The notes under the pieces: generated by a model
The model's database searches: none
What the model was told of the DNA's origin: nothing
The model's input: only the letters and a program-made list of their open reading frames with translations
In this document: piece after piece, positions 6,798 through 10,428 of the stretch
Layout of the letters: each line of letters begins with the position of its first letter
Position numbering within the stretch: position 1 is the stretch's first letter
DNA from: CAIUVD01 sp044338255
GTDB lineage: Bacteria; Planctomycetota; UBA11346
Length of the DNA stretch: 10,428 bases
Assembly (NCBI GenBank): GCA_044338255.1
Contig: JBIILZ010000125.1
Span: forward strand, 1 to 10,428
Direction of reading: 5' to 3'
Program-made: the position numbers and the translations under genes

Positions 6798-7681
6798 GGA
6801 CTCACGGCTGGTACTGGGCTTGGTACTGGAACTGGCGCGGGAGCGAGTTCTTCCAAGGCCGGTGCCAGCTGCATGCCGACTTCCGGCGTCAACGTACGGA
6901 TCCACGGCTGGCGTCCTTGGCGTTCGATGCGGATCTCCACCGGCAGCGAGGGCAGGGTCACGGCCAGAGGCGTCGTGCCGCGGAATTTACCGTCGATGAG
7001 CACGTCGGCATGGTCGGGTGTGCTGGCGATGGTCAGCTGCACTTTGACCAACTCTGTGACGGTGGGCACAGCGGGCACGACCGGCGGCAGCGGGATCTCA
7101 TTGCGTAACTTGAGGTGTTCGATGAGTGCCGAGACGGCTTCGCCGCAGGCGCTCCAGGCCGCCTGCGATTGCGGTTTCGCGGCCGGCGACATCAGCTTCG
7201 GTGAGACCTCGTCGACCTTCGTGCCGTGCGTAGTCTTGCGGAAGACTTCACGCCCCGAGGAATCGGCAACACGCATCTCGACCTTCGCCACCCACTGCGG
7301 TCCGAACGGGCTGGGACCGAGATCAAGCGTAAGCAGACGCGTGCTCACCGTCCAGTCGGCCACGGGGAGCACCACCAGCGCGGAGGTGGCGCGGGGGGCA
7401 TCGGCGGCGACCCAGCCACGCGCATCGCGGCCGAGGAAGTTGACGCGATTGGCGAGGTCAAAAGCGAACTGCTGCGAGGCCTCGGGAAAGAGGGCATCGA
7501 TGGGGGTGGTATCGACCGGCACGAAGACCACGGCGAAGGTCGTACCTTTGCGCTCCGGCTGCCAGCGGTCGGTGGTGCGATTGGCGCACGAGGACAGGGT
7601 CGCCAGGGTGACCATCCCGAGAGCCAGGAAGAGGGCGAGGCGGAGCGCGGGCTGAAGCATGGGCATAAGCATAGTCGGCAT
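6794..7681 (-). CDS. PEGA-domain lipoprotein
   Basis: A 295-residue lipoprotein. The signal peptide ends in the lipobox LSSC with Cys32 as the lipidation site. Residues 45-195 form a mixed alpha/beta domain I do not recognise (TTFAVVFVPVDTTPIDALFP, then VAKVEMRVADSSGREVF). A PEGA domain spans about 214-265 (VQLTIASTPDHADVLIDG, GTTPLAVTLP, then VEIRIERQGRQPW), a small beta-sandwich common in envelope proteins. The last 20 residues are a Pro/Ala/Val tail. The start at 7681 is supported by GAGGAG (7688-7693) 6 nt upstream; in-frame ATGs at 7672, 7666 and 7660 are alternatives. It is the first gene of a two-gene unit with bshA (4-nt overlap). Nothing links it biochemically to bacillithiol, and the pairing may be simple read-through. 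Confidence 0.88.
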   Translation of the reverse strand: MPTMLMPMLQPALRLALFLALGMVTLATLSSCANRTTDRWQPERKGTTFAVVFVPVDTTPIDALFPEASQQFAFDLANRVNFLGRDARGWVAADAPRATSALVVLPVADWTVSTRLLTLDLGPSPFGPQWVAKVEMRVADSSGREVFRKTTHGTKVDEVSPKLMSPAAKPQSQAAWSACGEAVSALIEHLKLRNEIPLPPVVPAVPTVTELVKVQLTIASTPDHADVLIDGKFRGTTPLAVTLPSLPVEIRIERQGRQPWIRTLTPEVGMQLAPALEELAPAPVPVPSPVPAVSP

Positions 7682-7741
7682 AGTCCGCTCCTCGCCGCGG
7701 CGGCAATGGGTTAGCCGGCAGCTTTTAGCTAGATGCGGATA

Positions 7742-7747
7742 TATGAT
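7742..7747 (+). promoter_or_regulatory. Possible -10 element for fucU
   Basis: TATGAT lies in the most AT-rich part of the 95-nt divergent gap between the PEGA lipoprotein gene and fucU, 30 nt before the fucU ATG. The region 17 nt upstream does not resemble a good -35 box, so this is only a weak candidate. No clear promoter is visible for the lipoprotein gene on the other strand. Confidence 0.25.
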
Positions 7748-7776
7748 CTGTTAAATTCGCAGCCCAAGGAACCATC

Positions 7777-8208
7777 ATGCTCAAAGGCATCTCGCCCGCT
7801 CTGTCCCCTGAACTTCTGGCGGTGCTCTGCCGCATGGGGCATGGCGATGAAATCGTCCTCGCCGATGCGCATTTTCCCGGTGAAACCTTCAATCCTCGGG
7901 TCCTGCGCGCCGACGGCATCCGCATTCCGGTGCTCTTGGATGCGATCCTGCCGCTGTTCGTCCTCGATCAGTACGCCAAGGACCACCTGGGCATGATGGC
8001 CGCCGTTGCCGGCGACACCCTCGATCCCCAGGTCGAGCGCGACTATCTGGTGCCGATCAAGCGCCATGCCGCCGACCATCAACCGGTGACGCGCATCGAG
8101 CGCCTCGCCTTCTACGAGCGCGCCAGGAGCGCTTTCGCCGTGGTCATGACCGGTGAGCTGGCCAAGTACGGCAACATCATCCTCAAGAAAGGCGTCACCC
8201 CGGTATAG
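7777..8208 (+). CDS. fucU: L-fucose mutarotase (RbsD/FucU family)
   Basis: A 143-residue protein that aligns by eye nearly end to end with E. coli FucU: MLKxISPxxSPELL at the N-terminus, MGHGDEIVLADAHFP (20-34), RADG, LLDAILPLFVLD, MMAAVxGDTLDPxVER, then FYERARxAFAVV and the C-terminal TGELAKYGNIILKKGVTP. His22 is the expected catalytic histidine. The enzyme interconverts alpha and beta L-fucose anomers in the cytoplasm, assisting fucose use; the related RbsD acts on ribose. Length and start match the family, and AAGGA lies 6 nt before the ATG. No fucose kinase, isomerase, aldolase or transporter gene is next to it, so it stands alone here. It is divergent from the PEGA lipoprotein gene and 118 nt before the MoeB-like gene. 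Confidence 0.95.
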   Translation: MLKGISPALSPELLAVLCRMGHGDEIVLADAHFPGETFNPRVLRADGIRIPVLLDAILPLFVLDQYAKDHLGMMAAVAGDTLDPQVERDYLVPIKRHAADHQPVTRIERLAFYERARSAFAVVMTGELAKYGNIILKKGVTPV

Positions 8209-8291
8209 GCCAGACCTGCCTCCCCTGGGAGCGCCGGGCACTCCGGGGCCGGAACTTCCCCTTGGCATCATCCGTGCATACTTCTTCGCCC

Positions 8292-8310
8292 CCCGGTCAT
8301 GCCGACCGGG
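8292..8310 (+). other. Hairpin ahead of the MoeB-like gene
   Basis: CCCGGTC (8292-8298) and GACCGGG (8304-8310) form a perfect 7-bp stem with a 5-nt loop, extendable by about two more pairs past one mismatch. It ends 6 nt before the GGAG ribosome-binding site (8317-8320) of the next gene and has no T-tract. It could stabilise the 5' end or separate it from fucU; no function is shown. Confidence 0.4.
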
Positions 8311-8326
8311 CGGTGCGGAGTTCGCC

Positions 8327-9472
8327 ATGCCCCTGACGTCTGACCAATATCTGCGTTATGCCCGTCATTTGACGCTGCCCGAGTTCGGCGTCGACGGCCA
8401 GGAAAAACTGCTGAAAGCCTCGATCCTCCTGATCGGCGCCGGTGGTCTGGGTTCGCCCTTGGCCATGTACCTGGCAGCGGCCGGCGTCGGTCGCATTGGG
8501 GTCATGGACTTCGATGTCGTCGATGTTTCGAACCTCCAGCGGCAGATCATGCACCGCACCCAGGACGTCGGCACGAGCAAGGCGCAGAGCGCCAAGCGCG
8601 CGATCACCGAGCTCAACCCCGGGGTCCAGGTAGAGATCTACGAGGAGGGCATCACCTCCGCCAATGCCCTGCAGATCGTCGCCAAGTACGACATCGTCAT
8701 CGACGGCACCGACAACTTTCCGACGCGCTATCTGGTCAACGATGCCTGCGTGATGCTCGGCAAGGTCAACATTTATGGCTCGATCTACCGCTTCGAAGGC
8801 CAGGCTACTGTTTTCGATGCGAAGAAGGGTCCGTGCTACCGCTGCCTGTACCCCGAACCGCCGCCGCCGGGCGAAGTCCCATCGTGTAGCGAAGGCGGCG
8901 TGCTCGGCGTGCTGCCGGGGATGATCGCGATGATCCAGGCCACCGAGGCGATCAAGGTCATCACCGGCATCGGCCGGACCCTGGTCGGGCGCTTCCTGCG
9001 TTACGACGCTCTAAATATGACTATTCGCGAGCTCAAGCTGCGCAAAGACCCGAGCTGTCCGCTGTGTTCAGCCACGCCAAGCATCACTCAGCTCATCGAC
9101 TATGAGCAGTTTTGTGGACTCAAGCGCGGTGAGGGCGCCGAGGAAGTCGTGCGCGAAATGAGCGTCAGCGAATACAGCACCCTGCGTGAGGCCGGTACCG
9201 AGCACCTGCTGCTCGATTGCCGCGAGCCGTTCGAGCTCGGCATCTGCGAGATCGACGGCAACGTCAATATCCCCTTGGGTCAGATCGCCCAGCGCCTTGA
9301 TGAACTGGCGCCGTGGAAGCACAAGCTCATCGTCAGCCAGTGCAAGTCCGGCCGGCGCTCGATGAAGGCCTTGGAAACCCTGAAAAAGCACGGTTTCACC
9401 AATGTCGTCAATCTCGAGGGCGGGATCCTCGCCTGGGCAGACGAAATCGATCAGTCGTTGTCGTCCTATTGA
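8327..9472 (+). CDS. moeB: MoeB/ThiF-type adenylyltransferase fused to a rhodanese domain
   Basis: A 381-residue E1-like enzyme. It adenylates the C-terminal Gly-Gly of a ubiquitin-like sulfur carrier (MoaD, ThiS or similar) and can pass sulfur to it, for molybdopterin, thiamine or tRNA thiolation. Seen: N-terminal RYARHLTLPEFG, nucleotide loop GAGGLG (37-42), DVSNLQRQ (66-73), IDGTDNFPTRY (125-135), zinc cysteine pairs at 170/173 and 244/247, and SCSEGGVLGVLPG, whose Cys187 corresponds to the persulfide/thioester cysteine of MOCS3/Uba4-type proteins. A rhodanese domain fills about 277-378 with active-site Cys339 in QCKSGRRS and a C-terminal NLEGGILAW. The domain order is that of MOCS3/MoeZ. 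The start at 8327 follows GGAG by 6 nt and gives the family-typical N-terminus; an upstream in-frame start at 8153 lies inside fucU. The partner carrier protein is not in the window, so the pathway cannot be fixed. Confidence 0.94.
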   Translation: MPLTSDQYLRYARHLTLPEFGVDGQEKLLKASILLIGAGGLGSPLAMYLAAAGVGRIGVMDFDVVDVSNLQRQIMHRTQDVGTSKAQSAKRAITELNPGVQVEIYEEGITSANALQIVAKYDIVIDGTDNFPTRYLVNDACVMLGKVNIYGSIYRFEGQATVFDAKKGPCYRCLYPEPPPPGEVPSCSEGGVLGVLPGMIAMIQATEAIKVITGIGRTLVGRFLRYDALNMTIRELKLRKDPSCPLCSATPSITQLIDYEQFCGLKRGEGAEEVVREMSVSEYSTLREAGTEHLLLDCREPFELGICEIDGNVNIPLGQIAQRLDELAPWKHKLIVSQCKSGRRSMKALETLKKHGFTNVVNLEGGILAWADEIDQSLSSY

Positions 9473-9483
9473 GCGACTAGGAG

Positions 9484-9554
9484 CCTGGGGGCGTGGGCGA
9501 CTCGCCCGCGATTCAGGCGATCTCGAACGCGGGCGGGTCGCCCGCGCCCCCAGG
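9484..9554 (+). repeat. Long near-perfect inverted repeat (27-bp stem)
   Basis: Arms 9484-9510 and 9528-9554 are complementary over 27 positions, with two mismatches that both become G-U pairs in RNA; the loop is 17 nt (9511-9527). It begins 11 nt after the MoeB-like stop codon. No T-run follows, so it is not a standard intrinsic terminator, although a structure this strong could still stop polymerase or protect the 3' end of the mRNA. Its length and symmetry also fit a dispersed palindromic (REP-like) element. Confidence 0.9.
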
Positions 9555-9611
9555 GGAACTGCGAACCACTGACAAGTCGCTCCTTTGCGTGCCGGGGCGA
9601 TCGGACATAGT

Positions 9612-9625
9612 CGCGCCCCCAGGAG
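9612..9625 (+). promoter_or_regulatory. Ribosome-binding site within a third copy of the hairpin arm
   Basis: The 12-mer CGCGCCCCCAGG at 9612-9623 repeats the 3' end of the right hairpin arm (9543-9554). It runs into AGGAG (9621-9625), the Shine-Dalgarno sequence 7 nt before the lipoprotein ATG at 9633. The left hairpin arm (9484-9495) can therefore pair either with its own right arm or with this site. This may be an accidental by-product of element duplication. Confidence 0.4.
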
Positions 9626-9632
9626 ACTCCGC

Positions 9633-10268
9633 ATGTCGATCGTTCGCGCTTCCGTCCTGTCCCTTAGTGCCGTTGCCGCCGTGCTCGCGGTTGCTGGCTG
9701 CGGTACCGACAACCAACGTCCCGAGGCCAACGCCCCGGGTGTGATCCAGCCTCAGGGCGACCTGCAGAATCTGCCGAAGTGGGTGCTGAATCCCACCTAC
9801 GACGAAAAATACACGCTCTCCGCCGCCGGTGCCGCCCGCTCGACGATCGGCGGCCTGCCGCAGCAGATGTCCTTCGCCGAAAACGATGGCCGGGTGAAGA
9901 TCGCGCAGTCGATCGAGACCAAGGTCAAGAGCCTGGTCGAGAATTTCTACAGCCAGGGCGGCGAGCCCGGCGGTGCCGAACGCGCCGATGAAGTCCGCCG
10001 CACGGTCAGCCAGAGCATCACCAACATCTCGGCCTCGGGCGTCCAGCGCATCGACATGTACCGCGACAAGAGCGACGGCACGCTCTATGTCTGGATGGTC
10101 ATCGATCCGAAAAAGCAGGCTGAAATTTCCAATCAGATCGCCAAGACGGTGTCCAAGGCGGCTGCCGACCGGGCCCAGGTCAAGGCTGAGCTGAAGGCTG
10201 ACGAGGCCGTCAGCCGCCTTGAAAAGGCCATCGACGCCTCGCTGCAGAAGCAGGACGCGGCGAAGTAA
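9633..10268 (+). CDS. LPP20-family lipoprotein
   Basis: A 211-residue lipoprotein. The signal peptide ends VAGC with Cys23 as the lipidation site. After a short linker, about 48-160 resembles the LPP20 domain: PKWVLNPTYDEKYTLSAAGAA, then a helix with NDGRVKIAQSIETKVKSLV (85-102), a second helix (118-133), and the strand pair SGVQRIDMYRD and LYVWMVIDP. The last 45 residues are a charged, probably coiled-coil helix (163-207). LPP20-type proteins are outer-membrane lipoproteins; the family includes H. pylori Lpp20 and FlgP, which builds a disk around the flagellar motor in Vibrio and Campylobacter. The start at 9633 is chosen from AGGAG 7 nt upstream and a proper signal peptide; an in-frame start at 9585 would spoil it. 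The flagellar link is only suggestive: the gene is on the other strand, about 4 kb from the FliM-motif operon, and shows no good sigma-28 site. Confidence 0.88.
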   Translation: MSIVRASVLSLSAVAAVLAVAGCGTDNQRPEANAPGVIQPQGDLQNLPKWVLNPTYDEKYTLSAAGAARSTIGGLPQQMSFAENDGRVKIAQSIETKVKSLVENFYSQGGEPGGAERADEVRRTVSQSITNISASGVQRIDMYRDKSDGTLYVWMVIDPKKQAEISNQIAKTVSKAAADRAQVKAELKADEAVSRLEKAIDASLQKQDAAK

Positions 10269-10304
10269 TATTGGACCAGGGTCCGTGGGCGGGTGATGGC
10301 GGCT

Positions 10305-10428
10305 TCTGGTCGCTGGCCCCTGGTCGCTGGTCGCTGGTCTCTGGTCTCTGGTCTCTGGTCTCTGGTCTCTGGTCTCTGGTCTCTGGTCTCTGGTCTCTGG
10401 TCTCTGGTCTCTGGTCTCTGGTCTCTGG
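10305..10428 (+). repeat. Heptamer tandem array, (N)CTGGTC, truncated by the window edge
   Basis: Five variable units (10305-10339, for example GCTGGCC, CCTGGTC and GCTGGTC) are followed by at least 12 identical TCTGGTC units plus 5 nt (10340-10428), reaching the end of the window. It begins 36 nt after the TAA of the LPP20 lipoprotein gene. It is the reverse complement of the repeat family at 189-295, and like that one reads NCTGGYC in the direction of the gene it follows. The homogeneous part indicates recent slippage expansion. True length is unknown. Confidence 0.97.

Noticed and set aside
6165..7655. 496-codon open frame on the plus strand
   Set aside because: Antisense to bshA and the PEGA lipoprotein gene, both well supported. 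The composition is that of a shadow frame, and it crosses two real genes.
7682..7776. Sigma-28 site for the PEGA lipoprotein gene
   Set aside because: The minus strand has GCCGGCTAA, but nothing resembling the -35 box lies 11 nt upstream.
9484..9554. Rho-independent terminator
   Set aside because: The stem is strong, but the sequence after it (GGAACTGCG) has no T-run. It is therefore listed as an inverted repeat instead.
9572..9598. Second sigma-28-like promoter before the LPP20 lipoprotein gene
   Set aside because: ACAAGTCG-N11-GCCGGGGC has the right spacing but only 8 of 16 matches, and GCCG is frequent in GC-rich DNA.

Overview
The window is GC-rich bacterial DNA. Several gene products carry signal peptides or lipoboxes, and one has an orphan secretin-type N0/STN-like domain, so a diderm (outer-membrane) bacterium is likely. 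A bacillithiol-synthesis gene (bshA), a PEGA lipoprotein, many TPR-like proteins and intergenic heptamer arrays would fit Planctomycetota or a similar phylum. That placement is inference only, because no phylogenetic marker is present.

Left part (1-5600, minus strand). Four tightly coupled genes run from 5490 down to 313. The first encodes a 666-residue membrane protein. Its N-terminal two thirds carry nine good copies, plus a few decayed ones, of the short FliM/FliY N-terminal peptide (consensus LxQ(D/E)(D/E)IDALL, the CheY-P-binding element of flagellar switch proteins), separated by Ala/Pro-rich linkers. One transmembrane helix and a TPR-like C-terminal domain follow. Next come an exported STN-like plus TPR protein (691 aa), an exported helical protein (250 aa) and a small helical protein reminiscent of FliT/FlgN chaperones (118 aa). 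Junctions are TGATG, ATGA and ATGA. Upstream, at 5573-5599, lies a 14/16 match to the sigma-28 (FliA) promoter with the exact 11-nt spacer. I read this block as an undescribed flagellar/chemotaxis accessory operon: a membrane-anchored multivalent CheY-docking array with periplasmic TPR partners. This is the main finding of the window.

Middle (5652-7681, minus strand). A PEGA-domain lipoprotein gene overlaps bshA by 4 nt. bshA encodes the glycosyltransferase of the first bacillithiol step. The 161-nt gap between bshA and the operon downstream holds the sigma-28 promoter.

Right part (7777-10268, plus strand). fucU (L-fucose mutarotase), a MoeB/ThiF-type E1-like enzyme fused to a rhodanese domain, and an LPP20-family lipoprotein (the family that includes flagellar FlgP) follow, each with its own Shine-Dalgarno sequence. 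A 27-bp near-perfect hairpin sits between the last two.

Both ends of the window carry arrays of one 7-bp repeat family in opposite orientation. Each array begins shortly after the stop codon of the neighbouring gene, and both read (NCTGGYC)n in the direction of that gene's transcription. No rRNA, tRNA, CRISPR array, transposase or phage gene was seen.
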